Shown: positions 43,071 through 54,262 of the stretch, in pieces
Numbering within the stretch: position 1 is the first letter of the stretch
How the letters are laid out: the number at the start of each line of letters is the position of its first letter
DNA from: Eulemur rufifrons
Lineage: Eukaryota > Chordata > Mammalia > Primates > Lemuridae
Direction: 5' to 3'
Length of the DNA stretch: 64,000 nt
Assembly: GCF_041146395.1 (NCBI RefSeq)
Contig: NC_090990.1
Location: 43,224,001-43,288,000, forward strand
Position numbers and translations under genes: made by a program
The notes under the pieces: model-generated
Seen by the model: the letters and a program-made list of their open reading frames with translations, nothing else
Databases searched by the model: none
Told to the model about the DNA's origin: nothing

Positions 43071-43254
43071 CAACCAGTCACGATTTCCAGTTTGGGACAC
43101 TATGCCTATGGCATGGTAGGCGCCAGTTTTAAGTCTAATTGATGGTAGCACTTGCAGTACCGTCTTCTGGATTTAGTGACAGCGATGGGGTCAGAGCTAG
43201 GCTAAACATGGCTTGAGTAGATAAATCCTTTTTTCCTATAATCTTACCCACAAA

Positions 43255-43345
43255 ATCTGAAATACCTGCTATGTACTGTCCAACATAGTGCCTGGCACAC
43301 AGTAGATGCTGAAATATTCCCAGAATGAATAGATACAGGCCTAAA
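43255..43345 (+). mobile_element. L2 LINE tail
   Basis: ATAGTGCCTGGCACACAGTAG followed by AGAATGAATAGATA. Confidence 0.6.
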
Positions 43346-43399
43346 AAATGACTGAGGAGCACAGGATCTTATCTCTAGCATCTCGCAGGCATGTAACGT

Positions 43400-43500
43400 G
43401 ATTGTTGAGTCACTAAATGAACGAGTATGGTGTGATTCCTAATGCCTACCCCAGTAGCTGGCACATAGTATGTAAACGTGTGCTGAATAAACAAAAATTA
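43400..43500 (+). mobile_element. L2 LINE tail
   Basis: GTAGCTGGCACATAGTATG and GTGTGCTGAATAAAC. Confidence 0.6.
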
Positions 43501-44065
43501 AACAAGGTCTTCATCATCATCTCAAACAGCTGTATCAACCGCCTGACCCCTTTCCTGGGTCTGAAAGCAAATGGAAGCACCTTTTAAACATTCCTCAACA
43601 AGCTCACTTTTACTATGTTGCACACGAAACCAGCAAGGCCTCTGGGTGCCTTGGATAAAATGATGCTGAGTTTGCAGCCTTACAATATAGTTATTTGTTT
43701 CCTTAAGAGATGAAAGCATGTCCCAAAATATCTGAGCCAACGTTATCTTTGCAAACATATTAGCATGCATTTCACTTAACCTTCAGTCTCTATTTAAATC
43801 CTTATCAATGGCTTTTCTGGAATCAGAAGGTGTTGTTTTCATAATCACTTCCAGTTTCCAAACCCACACTGACATTTCTCTCTCCTCCAAACCCTTTCTA
43901 GTCTTCCCTGAGAAGCTCAAAGCAGCACTGCGTTACAGAATTCCTATGGGTACGATTCAGGGTAAGACATGATGCATAAAGAAGGAGAAAAATTGCAGTT
44001 GTACGACTACTGCCTTAGAGATTGGGCAGGGGAATTAAGGTGTCATTTGAAAATATTATTATTCC
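43501..44065. promoter_or_regulatory. Low-repeat block, weak element candidate
   Basis: Repeat-free, with TTATCTTTGCAAACATATTA (43743) and AGCATGCATTTCAC. Nothing more can be claimed. Confidence 0.25.
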
Positions 44066-44290
44066 TGGGAGAGGCAATGTGATACAATGGAAAGGCCAGG
44101 GGATTTGGAGTTAGGAGACCTATATTTAAATCTCAGCTTTACCACAAACTAGCTGCATGACCTTGAGCCAATCACTTAATCTCTCTGGGCCTCAGTTTCC
44201 CCATCTATAAAATGAATGGCCCAGAAATGATGATATCTAAGATGACTCCCAGCTTTAATATTCTGAGATGCTAAAATGACTCAGGTCATT
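44066..44290 (+). mobile_element. MIR SINE, near full length
   Basis: AGCTTTACCACAAACTAGC, GAGCCAATCACTTAATCTC and GGGCCTCAGTTTCCCCATC. Confidence 0.85.
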
Positions 44291-44329
44291 TTGACAGCCA
44301 AAAAATGAAGGGTGACTCAGACTACTAGG

Positions 44330-44582
44330 GCAATTCATATTTTATTTATTTTTAAATTATGGAAAAGTTCCTTTGGCCAGCTTCAGAGGCCCAATTCACG
44401 GCCAGAACAAATGCTCATGACTTCAAAGCTGTAACATTAGGTGTTAAATTTAGAAAATAGAAAGGGAATAAAATTGTGCTTTTGTGTTAATGGCCTTATT
44501 AATAACTTTTACTTCATCAATAATGTGATCCGTTTTTCAGCCCCAGAAGGGAAGAAATATTTAGCACAGGAATAAGAGAATA
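44330..44582. promoter_or_regulatory. Candidate conserved noncoding element
   Basis: Repeat-free, between two MIRs. GGCCTTATTAATAACTTTTA (44492) and TCATCAATAATGTGATCCG are the notable strings. Confidence 0.3.
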
Positions 44583-44584
44583 AA

Positions 44585-44855
44585 TTAACATTTATTGCCT
44601 ATGTACTATGAATTTCCATTTATTGAGTATCTATAATAAGCTAGATGCCAGGCTAGAGATATTTCTTATGTTATCTCATTTCATAGCTATAACTGGACCA
44701 TGAGGTAGGCATTGTTTTCCCTATTTTATAGATGAGAAATCTGAAACCTAACAGCATGTGACTTGTCCAATGTCATACCTAGTAATGTAAACTTGAACCC
44801 AGGTTTGTCTGATACACAGACCAATATATTTCCTACTGTATCACTTCTGAAATAT
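44585..44855 (-). mobile_element. MIR SINE, near full length
   Basis: CATTTATTGAGTATCTATAA, GATGAGAAATCTGAAACC and CTTGAACCCAGGTTTGTC. Confidence 0.8.
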
Positions 44856-44899
44856 TTTTGCTAAGTAGAGAGCTCCCCATTAGTGGAACTAATCAAGCA

Positions 44900-45015
44900 C
44901 CAGTCCGAGATGCTTTAAAAGGACCACTGTGCGGGGAATAGAGGCTGAGTGGTGGGATGGCAGGGTGACCTCGGAAAGTCCCTTCCAATCTGAGAGCCAG
45001 TGATCCTATAACCTG
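44900..45015 (+). mobile_element. Possible MIR3/L3-type fragment
   Basis: GTGACCTCGGAAAGTCCCTTC then CAATCTGAGAGCCAGTG resembles the old GACCTCTGAGGTCCCTTCC phrase. Confidence 0.35.
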
Positions 45016-45329
45016 AAGTCACTGCGAGTAGAATAACAAGAAGCAAATATCACTAATCCCCTCAGAGAATATGCAAAATACTATCTTTTTTCTCCTTTTA
45101 ATGTTTCCCTCAACTATTTTTCTTTTAAGACGAATAACTCTCTCAAATTCAGAAAAGTCCACAACTTATTTCCCTCACTACTATCATTGTTTGATTCTTT
45201 TGATGACCCACCAGAACCCTAGGATTAGCCTGCTGCATTATGATTCTGTATACTCCTACCCCAGAGGTAGAATGAGGAAGGTGAAATTTAGTTCAGTACT
45301 GTAAGAACTGTGCACCTGTAATCCCAGGC

Positions 45330-45500
45330 AACACTAAACTGGGCTACCCTGCTTAATCACGAGCTCCCTTCTCTTTACTCCGTGTGTTAAAAGAAGTGCT
45401 TAAATACCACTTCTCCATGAAGCCAGGGCCACCAATAGCCTAAAATAACTCTTTCTTCTGCTTTTTTAACAGCCATTACCTCTGGAACTCCTACAAAGAG
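45330..45500 (+). mobile_element. Possible L2 fragment
   Basis: ACCACTTCTCCATGAAGCC and AGCCATTACCTCTGGAAC. Confidence 0.4.
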
Positions 45501-46054
45501 CTTAGAATATACGTGAGCTTCCTCACTGGACAAGAAGCTGAGGACAGAAATATATCATAGGGAACTTTGTGTAACTGAATACTCATGAGATGAACTTATC
45601 ATCATCAAGAGAAATTCCAGCTATTCCTCCAACAGAGGGACAACTTCAACTCAGACTAGGACTTCTGCGAATGGTTCTCTCAGGGAAAGAGTACAGCACG
45701 CCCTGAAGACAAAGCCTTCCTCTCCCAACGTGACCTGATGTGCAGAGCTGAGAGCCAGTGGGTGAAACCGCCTGGGGTGAAGTAGCCTCTGAGGAAAAAA
45801 AAAAAAACCCAAGACCCTGCTAGCTCCCAAATGATGTCTACCAATGAAAGCAAGTGCTGCAGAAGTGAGTTACCATAAGGAAAAGAAAATCTGAACTAGT
45901 TACATGAGCTCACATCCCTAGCTCGGAGGCTTTGGGAAAACTTGACTCCAACCAGATGGTGAAGACTAGATGTCCCTCCAGACCTAATCTTTCTAGCATG
46001 GTTGTCATGCACTGGGCACGCCAGCTGAGCACGCATGTGTGTATGACCTAAATA
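45501..46054. other. Unassigned single-copy DNA
   Basis: Only an A13 run at about 45796 stands out. Confidence 0.35.
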
Positions 46055-46265
46055 ATCACTCCCTATATACCAGTCCCTGTTCTAAATGTTCTTCATAGAT
46101 CGACTCATTTCATTCTTAATAACAAACCTAGAAGGTGGTTACTTTATCACTACAATTTTAGGGATGAGGAAGCTGAAGTTTAGACGGGTGAAGCAATTTG
46201 CCCAAATTCACATGGCTAGAAAGTGTAGAACCAGGACAGAGCTTCAGGTATTCCAAATAAAACTC
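46055..46265 (-). mobile_element. MIR SINE
   Basis: TATATACCAGTCCCTGTTC, GATGAGGAAGCTGAAGTTTAG and CAAATTCACATGGCTAG. Confidence 0.8.
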
Positions 46266-46768
46266 CAGAAGGAATGCTTCTCAGGGGGAATAAGCGAATC
46301 CCTACTAATAAGAATAGATGGGGGACCCCTGGCTTAAGTGGAAAAGAAGAGGGATGTGAGCACGTGAGTACCTGCAGCTGGAAAAAAATGGGAAAAGCAC
46401 GGAATGTGGCCAAAAGACCAAATCAGAGAATGGTGACAACCTGTACTGTCAGAGCAGAACTGACCCAGGAGAATGGAAGTCTGGAGCCAAATGTAGGAGC
46501 GGTACAGAGAAAAGACTGGAAAACTAGGTAAAATGAAAACATGAAGCAGTGCAACTGAAGGGGCAACAGGGAATGATCTGGATCAATTCTAAACAATATG
46601 AAGCATCTGAGTAACTCGAGATGAGGCTGCCATTGTGCTCAGAGGCAGCAGAGGGGCTGGGAACCAGGACATATAGAGCAGGTGGTTTAAATACTCTTTC
46701 TCCTCTTATACACGCAAAGCTGTCCCTGACAGTCTGGGAAGCATGGCTTCTGAAGCTTTGGCAGAGGC
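46266..46768. other. Unassigned DNA
   Basis: Purine-leaning sequence, possibly old L2. The frame at 46274-46531 has no domain. Confidence 0.3.
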
Positions 46769-46931
46769 TTTTTTTTTTTTTTTTTTTTTTGACAGGGTTT
46801 TGCTCTGTCTCCTGGGCTAGAGTACAATGGCATCATCACAGCTCACTACAACCTCAAACTCCTGGTCTCAAGTGATCCTCCGGCCTCGGCATCCCAAAGT
46901 GCTAGGATTAGAGGCATGAGCCACTGCACCT
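46769..46931 (-). mobile_element. Alu monomer (FAM/FLAM-like)
   Basis: T22 tail and a single Alu arm: GCTCTGTCTCCTGGGCTAG, CATCATCACAGCTCACTAC and AGTGCTAGGATTAGAGGC. Imperfect flanks GGCAGAGGCT and GGCAGAGTGCT. It is an old free monomer. Confidence 0.85.
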
Positions 46932-47689
46932 GGGCAGAGTGCTCATCTTCATAGAAAATTCAGGCTATTAACTGCCCTTTCTGAGGAACCTAGAGAGAGC
47001 CAGTGGCAGAGCCCTTAACAAAACACTTCCTCAGAAGCCAGGCTCTAACCTCAAAGCACCTTGATGCCTTGAGGAACTGCCTGCCCAAGACTTTTCCCCA
47101 AGGCATCACTCAAGGGCTCGTTAAGACATTAAGTGCCAAATAATTGCACCAAGCAGACCTCCAAGCTTCATGGGCTGGTGGAATGGCAATGGGTATTTGA
47201 GAAGCTGCCCCTTGATTCTCAGCATGCAGGACAGAAATGCCAAGGCGATGGCATGGGGCTGCGAGACAGACGCAGGTGAGGCCCTCAGGAAGCCAGATTC
47301 AAATCTTCCCTTTGGTCCCTACGGAGAGTCAAGCAAGCAGGCTTGTGTTTCAGGAAAGTGAACCTGGACTTGAGTGCAGATCTGCCCCCAGGAACTTCGG
47401 GGGAGTCCCTTCCCCACCGGGGCTTCAAGAGAGGGTGGGACTAAGCGACCTCTGAGTTCCTTGCAGTTTGCCTATTATTATTATTTCTATTGATGGCAGT
47501 GTGCTGAAAGGCAGGACTCATCATCTATTTGAAATACATTTACTTAGTTTCCCACTGTTCCCTTAAATAAAATCAATTATGTTAAAAGTAAAATCCTCAT
47601 TCTTTATATACTTTAGTATTTATGAGTATAATAATGTGATGTCTGAGATTTGCTTTAGAATACTCGAGTTCCTCCCCTACTCCCTAAAT
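46932..47689. other. Unassigned DNA
   Basis: Single-copy. The frames at 47170-47455 run in overlapping frames without a domain. Confidence 0.3.
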
Positions 47690-47825
47690 GAGGAAAATGG
47701 ATAAAATAAAATTGGCAAAATGTTAAGATTGTTGAAACCAGGTAATGGGTAAATGAGAGTTTATTATACTATTCTCTCCACTTTAATGTATGCTTTAAAA
47801 TTTTCACAGTAAAAAATTAAATATA
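47690..47825 (+). mobile_element. Old L1 (L1M-type) 3' end
   Basis: GAGAGTTTATTATACTATTC, TATGCTTTAAAATTTTCACAG and TAAAAAATTAAATA are the L1M tail. Confidence 0.6.
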
Positions 47826-48337
47826 TAATAGGGTCAGAAAATAAATATATTCAGTTCCCTGCTCTTAGATTAAACCTCCATGACGTTCCTGCTCACTCTT
47901 GGGTAACAAGCAGTTCTACAAGAGCTTTAAGTTACAAATGCAGCTTCAAATCAGAAATGAGAATGTCCAGTCCAAGGTATAAATAAATCCAAGCCTGCCC
48001 ATGACTTAGTATTGATCTTACATCTTTCAGTTCTGGCCACCTTAGTATGTGGAAACCCACAGTAGGAAAAGGAGAGGGCATGGCTGGCCGATGCTCTTTT
48101 GTTTCTCTGCCCTGACTCTGCTTGGAAAGTAAAAATGGCTTCATGCCATCCTTCCCTGCAAGCTCCCCACCATCTGCTCCAACCAGGGGTGGCACATGAG
48201 GAAGGAGGAGGGAGAACAGGTAGGAATAGGTCTTAATCTTATTGATAGTAAGGCAAATTGGTTTTAGGGTTTCCGAGTCTTGCAGATGTTTAAGGCTGCC
48301 TCTGGGTCTAGTGGGTGATTTTGAGGACTCTTTAGAG
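47826..48337. other. Unassigned DNA
   Basis: A 160-residue reverse frame (47932-48414) runs into the transposon at 48338 and has no domain, so it is not called. Confidence 0.35.
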
Positions 48338-48658
48338 CAGAGCTGTCCAACAGAAACATAATGCGGGCCCTGAATGCATGCTACATATGTACTTTTCCAT
48401 CTTCTAGTAGCCACATTTTAAAATGTAAAAAGAAACAGGTGAAATTAATTTAAGTAATGTATTTTATTTGACCTAACATGTCTAAAATGGTATCATCTCA
48501 ACATTCAATCAATATAAAAATATTAATGATATAGATTACACTTTCTCCTTCGTACTAAGTGTTTAGTATGAAATAGGTGAATTTTATACTTTCAGCAGGT
48601 CTCAATTTGGACAGCAATAGACTCATGTGGCCAGTGGCTATCATACTGGACAGCTTAG
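48338..48658 (+). mobile_element. MER3-type hAT-Charlie element, complete
   Basis: It begins CAGAGCTGTCCAACAGAAAC and ends ACTGGACAGCTTAG (inverted ends). Inside are TAGTAGCCACATTTTAAAA and AAGAAACAGGTGAAATTAA. Flanks CTTTAGAG and GTTTAGGG are a likely 8-bp duplication (6 of 8). Confidence 0.8.
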
Positions 48659-48713
48659 GTTTAGGGCCTCCCATCCCTGGAAACTTCCAGCTTGCAGTTT
48701 CCTGGCCCACATG

Positions 48714-48867
48714 CAGGGTGACCTGACAGCACATCCTGGTTTTCCTGGGAGAATGCTGGTTTAGTCCTGCTGCCTGGCTTTATTATTAGTTAAGTTACTT
48801 GATTAGAAGTGACTCCTTTCACTCTCCCAATATCCCCATTTGGGACATGAGGCATATGGTCGCCCTG
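48714..48867 (+). mobile_element. Probable nonautonomous hAT element
   Basis: Ends CAGGGTGACC and GGTCGCCCTG are inverted repeats with one change. It contains ACATCCTGGTTTTCCTGGG and CCCATTTGGGACATGAGG, the pattern of a known CCTGGTTT-type element. Confidence 0.5.
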
Positions 48868-49128
48868 CCTGTGGGTCTGACCCTGGGCTGGAGCTTGTGA
48901 CTCCCTCATCTTCAGAAACCCAGGCATTCTTGTAAGCTTCTGGCTTCCGAGTTCTCCCTGCCTCTCTGGACAGTGCCCAAGATAATCCCATGCCAGTTCT
49001 GCCTCCCATGTGGCCCCTGGCTGATCCTTGGAAAGCACCTCCAAAACCCTGGTCTCCCCTGGACCTGGAGGATGGGCTGATTCCTGTCCAGCTCCCTACC
49101 TGAGGGGTCAGCCATTTCTCCTCTAGAT

Positions 49129-49284
49129 CAGGGTCTGATGCTGCACACAGAGCTAAGCATGCTTTTTACATTTTTAAAAGGTTGAAAAATAAACAAATAA
49201 GAGTATGTGACAGAGAACATATGTGTCCTGCAAGGCCTAATTACTACTTGTTTCTTTGCAAACACAGTTTGCCGACCCCTACTG
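49129..49284 (+). mobile_element. hAT-Charlie element, MER33-like
   Basis: CAGGGTCTGATGC opens it. CTTTTTACATTTTTAAAAGG and GTTTGCCGACCCCTACTG close it, the usual terminal phrase of this group. Frames 49128-49526 and 49182-49409 cross it. Confidence 0.6.
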
Positions 49285-49640
49285 TCTATCTTCCCAGGAG
49301 AAGGGGACATCAGACAGAGCTCACTAAGCCCCCAACCACAGGATACACAAACCATGCCTTTCCCTCTAGGCTTGAGAAGTGGAGCCAGCGATCCTTGACC
49401 TCTCACTAGGCTGGAGGTTAGGAGTAGATGTGGATCACCCTCCCAGCCCTCTTTTCCTGTAGTCACCAGGGCTTCTGCAAGAACAGGCTCACAGGAATTC
49501 TCATCTCTCATCTTCTCCCTCTCCACCTTAGGCCATTTCCTTTAACCATCTGCACAGTCTAATTTGGCACCGCACTTCTGAATTTCATTTCTATTACATC
49601 TTTAAAGTTTCAATTTTTAGTTCTGGTTACTATATTACCA

Positions 49641-49664
49641 TTATCATCATCGTCATCATCATCC
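49641..49664. repeat. (ATC)n microsatellite
   Basis: Eight ATC/GTC triplets. Confidence 0.85.
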
Positions 49665-49724
49665 ATGATTTATTTCCTTGAATGGCCTATGATTTATTGG
49701 TGGTAGGATCCCTTTTTTCTTATT

Positions 49725-49805
49725 TTTGAATTTCTAACAGCACTTAACACAATGTCTCACACAGCATAAATCCACAATAAACATGGTTTGAGTGAAAGAA
49801 TTAAT
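49725..49805 (+). mobile_element. L2 LINE tail
   Basis: CAGCACTTAACACAATGTC and ACAATAAACATGGTTTGAG. Confidence 0.6.
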
Positions 49806-49879
49806 GATAATTAATTCATACACTCAACATTTCAGTCTAACTAACAACTTAGAATTCTCTGAAGACACTGAGATCTTCT

Positions 49880-50152
49880 CCCCAAGTGCCTTTGCTTATG
49901 TCATACCTTTTGCCTGGCATCTTTTGCCCCTTTCTGTTCATCTACCATCTTCCCAGATGCAGCTGAAATGATACAACAAAATCTTATGAAAAATTAAAAA
50001 TAGTCCTCTCTGGTACCCTCAAATATAAGAGAAAAGCTTTAGTACGGCCTTTCCAGAGCATCTCTAGAAGACTTCATCATAGCCATCCCATGGCCAGAAA
50101 CACCCCTCTTCATATACTTAAAACAATGCATCATTTCTGATGATGACCCACC
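49880..50152 (+). mobile_element. L2 LINE, first part
   Basis: GTGCCTTTGCTTATGTCATAC and TTTTGCCTGGCATCTTTTG. It is broken by MER5 and continues at 50335. Confidence 0.65.
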
Positions 50153-50325
50153 AGATCAGGGACTCTGCATGTTAAAATCACCTAAGAAGCTTTTAAAAAT
50201 ACTGGTGCCTGGCTCCTTTCTAGACCAGGGGAATCAGGTTCTCTGGGGTGGAGTCCAGATATCTGTATTTTAAATACTCTTCAGTAATCTAATATGCAGC
50301 CAGAGTTGAGAACCACTGTATAAAA
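50153..50325 (+). mobile_element. MER5/MER58-type hAT element
   Basis: CATGTTAAAATCACCTAAGAAG, CTCTGGGGTGGAGTCCAG and GCCAGAGTTGAGAACCACTG. Confidence 0.75.
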
Positions 50326-50334
50326 TGGTGAGCT

Positions 50335-50428
50335 ACTATTAATAAAAGCAAGGACTAGAGTTTGTCTTTGCAACTTTACTTCTCAGCAAAGATTATCATT
50401 CGATAAATACTTGCCAAATAAACTAAGC
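50335..50428 (+). mobile_element. L2 LINE, 3' end
   Basis: AAGGACTAGAGTTTGTCTTTG and GATAAATACTTGCCAAATA. Confidence 0.6.
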
Positions 50429-50469
50429 GGCATAATAGAAATATAAAAAATAATTTATGTAAGTCTCTT

Positions 50470-51060
50470 CATATGACTTTATTTAAAAACATGAGATAAA
50501 CAACTATATATTAATTTAATGATTTCTGACTTATTGGGCAGGTTTGTTTAACTATATGAAACACATGAATTGACTAGGATCCCACATCTAACTAAGCAGT
50601 TTTCCCAGTTGTGGTAAACTTGGCCTTAAAAGAAATATAGATGAATCCTACAAAAATATGAACATTATGGCAGTTCATTAGCATCGTCTCTAAGTCCAAA
50701 AGACAGACCTGCAAAGCCCCCTCACGTAATATAGATATATTTCAAGGTTGTTATCTCACAACTGTCAAACTCAGCCTCTTCTTGCCTTCTGCTGTGCAAT
50801 TTATACTTGAGAGTGGCATGAGAGTTTTTTATTAATTTGTTTGTCAAGCAACACTCTCAGCTCTCTTGTAATTATGTTGCCTGTTAGTAGCATTAAGTAC
50901 AAACATAGCTCTTGGTTTTCACTTGTTAATTTGTGCCTCTCCTATATTTAGAAATAGCAACAGATATAGTCATAAGATCAGAAAATTGCTGATGGTCAGG
51001 AAAGGACAACATGAAGGCACGTGTGCTTTTGCCAGTAATTAATAAACGGCATAAGGTGGA
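50470..51060. promoter_or_regulatory. Candidate conserved noncoding element
   Basis: About 590 repeat-free bases with TATTAATTTAATGATTT (50508), TTATTAATTTGTTTG (50830), CTTGTAATTATGTTG (50864) and AATTTGTGCCTC. Enhancer-like texture; conservation not tested. Confidence 0.35.
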
Positions 51061-51069
51061 ATGATCACA

Positions 51070-51270
51070 AAAGCAGCTCTGGGTCTCAGTTGGCCCCAGT
51101 CACTCACTCTGCGCCTTTGGACAAGCAAGCTCACCTCTTTGTGCCTTGAACAACCTGCCTCAAAAACAGAAGGTAATAACGAAATCTATTTCAATTGCCC
51201 AACAGAGTTATTGTGTGCATGAAATGAGATGATGATGAGAGAACACTTAATAAATTACAAACAACTATGC
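51070..51270 (+). mobile_element. MIR SINE
   Basis: CTTTGGACAAGCAAGCTCACC, AGAGTTATTGTGTGCATG and AATGAGATGATGATGAG. Confidence 0.65.
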
Positions 51271-51413
51271 TCATATGCTTGTTTCTGTCATTTAGTTGTA
51301 AACATGCTACATACCTACTGTGTTATGGTCTACAATAATATAAATAACAATGATTCTAATTACCATTTTCAGTATAGTAATCATACTATTATAATGAAGT
51401 CCTTCTGACATCT

Positions 51414-51873
51414 TGTTGGTTAATTTTATGTTGGCCACAGTGTCCAGACTTTTGGTCAAACACTCTGGGTGTGTCTGCAAAGATGTTCCTGGATGAAATC
51501 AACATTTGAATTGGTAGCCTCAGTAAAGCAGAATACCCTCTCTAAGGTGGGTAGGCCTCCTCCAATCAGTCGAAGACCCAAATAGAACAAAAAGGCAGAG
51601 TAAAAAAGAATTTCTTCCTGCCTAACTGCCTTGACTTGGGGCACCATTTTTTTCCTGCCTTTGGACTTGAACTGATATTAAGCCATCAGCTATCTTAGGT
51701 ATCCAGCTTGCTGACTGCAAATCTTGGGACTTGTCAGCCCCCATAATCACATGAACCAATTCCTTAAAATAAATTATCTATTTATCCATCAATCAATCTA
51801 TCATCAACCTATCATAAGCACACAAACAAACACACGTATCCTATTGGTTCTGCTTCTCTGGAGAACCTTTACA
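51414..51873 (+). mobile_element. ERVL solo LTR, MLT2-like, with perfect target duplication
   Basis: 460 bases from TGTTGGTTAATTTTATG to GGAGAACCTTTACA, the TG...CA ends. CATCT lies on both sides (51409-51413 and 51874-51878). Inside are GTGTGTCTGCAAAGATGTTC, CAATCAGTCGAAGACCC, AATCTTGGGACTTGTCAGC and AAATAAATTATCTATTTATC (polyadenylation region with an ATCT/ATCA run at 51778-51815). Confidence 0.9.
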
Positions 51874-51944
51874 CATCTCTAGTAATATAAGCACTCTTTG
51901 GGGGGGCTTCAGACATAACTGTTTTTAAATATGACTTACAGTGC

Positions 51945-52128
51945 TGGAAGTGTTTCAAGTGGCCACTAGAATCAGCTGGCCAGCTTTAAAAACATCAGTC
52001 CCCAGTCCTGACATCAGATCTTCTGAATCAGTACCTCAAGGGGGTAGAGCCCAGGAATCTGGATTTTCAACAGGCTTCCCAGTAACTCAGCTCACCAGCC
52101 ACACTTAGCAACTATCCAGCTAAGTGCT
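51945..52128 (+). mobile_element. MER5-type hAT element
   Basis: GGCCAGCTTTAAAAACATC, CTTCTGAATCAGTACCTCAAG and GAGCCCAGGAATCTGG. Confidence 0.65.
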
Positions 52129-52299
52129 TTGGTTGAGGGAACTAGGAACCAAGGATTTTCCCTGATGTAGAAACTTCCATCATTTCAGGTTCATAGATTG
52201 GATTTCTTTCTTTTGTCTCCTATTAAATGCAGAGGAACTAAAATTATAATATATAAATACTTTAACCATCAATTTAGGCTATATTTATCCTGCATTCAG

Positions 52300-52750
52300 C
52301 TCTGATAATATTCTTCCCGTGTCTAAACACCTTCAGGGGCTCCCTATGGCCATTAATAAAATCCACTCTCCTTAGTATGGCATCTAAGTGCCTCCAAAAT
52401 ATGACCCCTGGTGGTCTCCAGCCTCATCTCTCATCCACATACCTTCATAGTCCCACTCCCCAGAGGGTGCTTTTGCCATTTTCTGACCCTATGTGTTGTT
52501 CCTCTTCTCACCTCCACCTGGAGGGTTGTCACCCCAAGCACTCATCCTTCAAGTTTTAACTCAACTAGCGTCTCACTCAGGCAACTTCTCTAATAGCTCT
52601 CGAAGAGATTGCTTTCTATCACAGTCATTTGTGTACGTCTCCTCCAAGAATGGGGTGTCTCAAAAGCAGAGCTATGTGCTTCATGCTTGTTTATCTGGAG
52701 CTCTGAATCTGGCACAGAGTAAAGTTCATATGTATCAAATGAATTGATGC
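52300..52750 (+). mobile_element. L2 LINE, long 3' region
   Basis: CTTCAGGGGCTCCCTATGGCC, AAATCCACTCTCCTTAGTATGG, CCAGCCTCATCTCTCATCC and TGGCACAGAGTAAAGTTCA, in L2 order. Confidence 0.8.
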
Positions 52751-52844
52751 AGGCTAATATTTTCCTACATGGTTACCAAAAGGGAAAAATTTAAAATTTT
52801 GACATTTAGTTGCAAAATATGGAAAAGATATGGGAAAAGGGCAT

Positions 52845-53060
52845 AGAGTACAGCCCAGAGTATTGGAGGGACGTGTCTAGGTTCCACTCCCACCTCTCCT
52901 ACTTATTAATGATATGATGGGTCAAGTTACTTCAGCATCTCAATTTCTTCACCTCTAAGTGAGGATGATGATGGTATCAATCTCACAAGGCTGTTGTAAG
53001 GATTAACAATGGACTATGCTAAGAACTTAGCACATCATCAAGATGCATCATATAAACCAT
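52845..53060 (+). mobile_element. MIR SINE
   Basis: CACCTCTCCTACTTATTAATG, CAAGGCTGTTGTAAGGATTAA and AGAACTTAGCACATCATC. Confidence 0.75.
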
Positions 53061-53940
53061 TTAAGAAGCTATAGTTGTTATTAGCTCCCTCTTATTTTAT
53101 GAATGTTTTAGCAAGTGAGCACAGTTATGGACAATGGAAGATTCCTGATTTACAGGTGCATAGAAAAGTTGAAGAGACCTCAAGCTAACCTATTTTGGGG
53201 TCATTTCCATTTCTGAAGGGCAACCATCTCAGGGGGCAGGGGGAAGCCAGACAGTTATGCCTTTGTCTTCCATGGGTTGCTTCTCTTCTATGATGAGTTC
53301 CCTTAAGGAGTAGAGATCCATAGGAGATTTATGTACATGCTCTATTTCCCAATAGTTAAAGCAACTTATTTGCCACCACTAAGGATTCATTCTCTTCCTG
53401 GAGGTCAATTCACAAGGTGTCTGCACCTTCCGAGGGCAAGATCTGCAGACCAGAAGCTTCTGAGTTGACATCTATTGCACGTGAAACTAGTGTCCCTCTT
53501 TGACGCTGGGCTGGAAGGAGACATGGGCCAAACCTTGACCCAGGCCTGGAAACTGTAACACCATCCTTGGAATTTAAAAAGTGATCTTAGATGCCATTAG
53601 ATCAAATCCACTTCCCTGTTAAGAGGCTCAGGCCCAGACCAGTGAAAATAACTTATAATAAAGTGCAGAGCTGTGGCTGCCAAAGACCATTGTGTCTATG
53701 ACAATGACCGTCCTGTTCTGAGTGAAACAAGAAAAAAGACAATGTTTTAAGGTTTGTATAAAGGTAAACAGATTGTATTTTTTAAGACCTGAGGTTAAGT
53801 TCTTCCTCATATGCTATTAAAGTTACTTTTCTTTATAACATGATGATGATAGTCAATGGCCAATGGCTGACTTTTTTTCTTAAATATTCTTTCCTGGATA
53901 AATGAAAGTTGACAATTCTATGTTCTTCTGCACACTTATT
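53061..53940. other. Unassigned DNA
   Basis: Single-copy. A weak GTTAAGAGGCTCAGGCCCAG string at 53619 hints at a MIR. Confidence 0.3.
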
Positions 53941-53973
53941 TCTTTTTTTTTTCTTTTCTTTTTTTTTTTTTTT
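53941..53973. repeat. T-rich tract
   Basis: T-runs broken by C, ending in GGTTGGC. No Alu body follows. Confidence 0.8.
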
Positions 53974-54039
53974 GGTTGGCTATTTTACTGGTCTATGAAA
54001 TGCCTAAGAGTTTGGGATCCTTTGATGTCAGGGTTGAGA

Positions 54040-54262
54040 AAAGGGGCTCTAGAACCAGAAAGATGTGGGTTGTTATCTTTGCTCTTCCCCTAGGTTGTAT
54101 GACTTTGAGCAATTTATTTAACTTCTCTGAGTCTCTAAAATGGTAACAATAATAATAATGCCTACCTTACAGGATCACTGTATGATGAAAAAGGATACCA
54201 GATGGCATGTGGTTAGCACTGGGCCTGGCACAAAAATTGTGATGATGGGTGGTTAGAAAGGA
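54040..54262 (+). mobile_element. MIR SINE
   Basis: GTTGTATGACTTTGAGCAATT, TTATTTAACTTCTCTGAGTC and GGTTAGCACTGGGCCTGGC. Confidence 0.8.

Noticed and set aside
47932..48414. 160-residue reverse frame
   Set aside because: Starts in the MER3-type element and shows no domain or splice context.
49128..49526. 132-residue reverse frame
   Set aside because: Includes a hAT element; no protein motif.
49641..49664. Short regular repeats as a CRISPR-like array
   Set aside because: Simple (ATC)n microsatellite; no spacers, and the genome is a primate.
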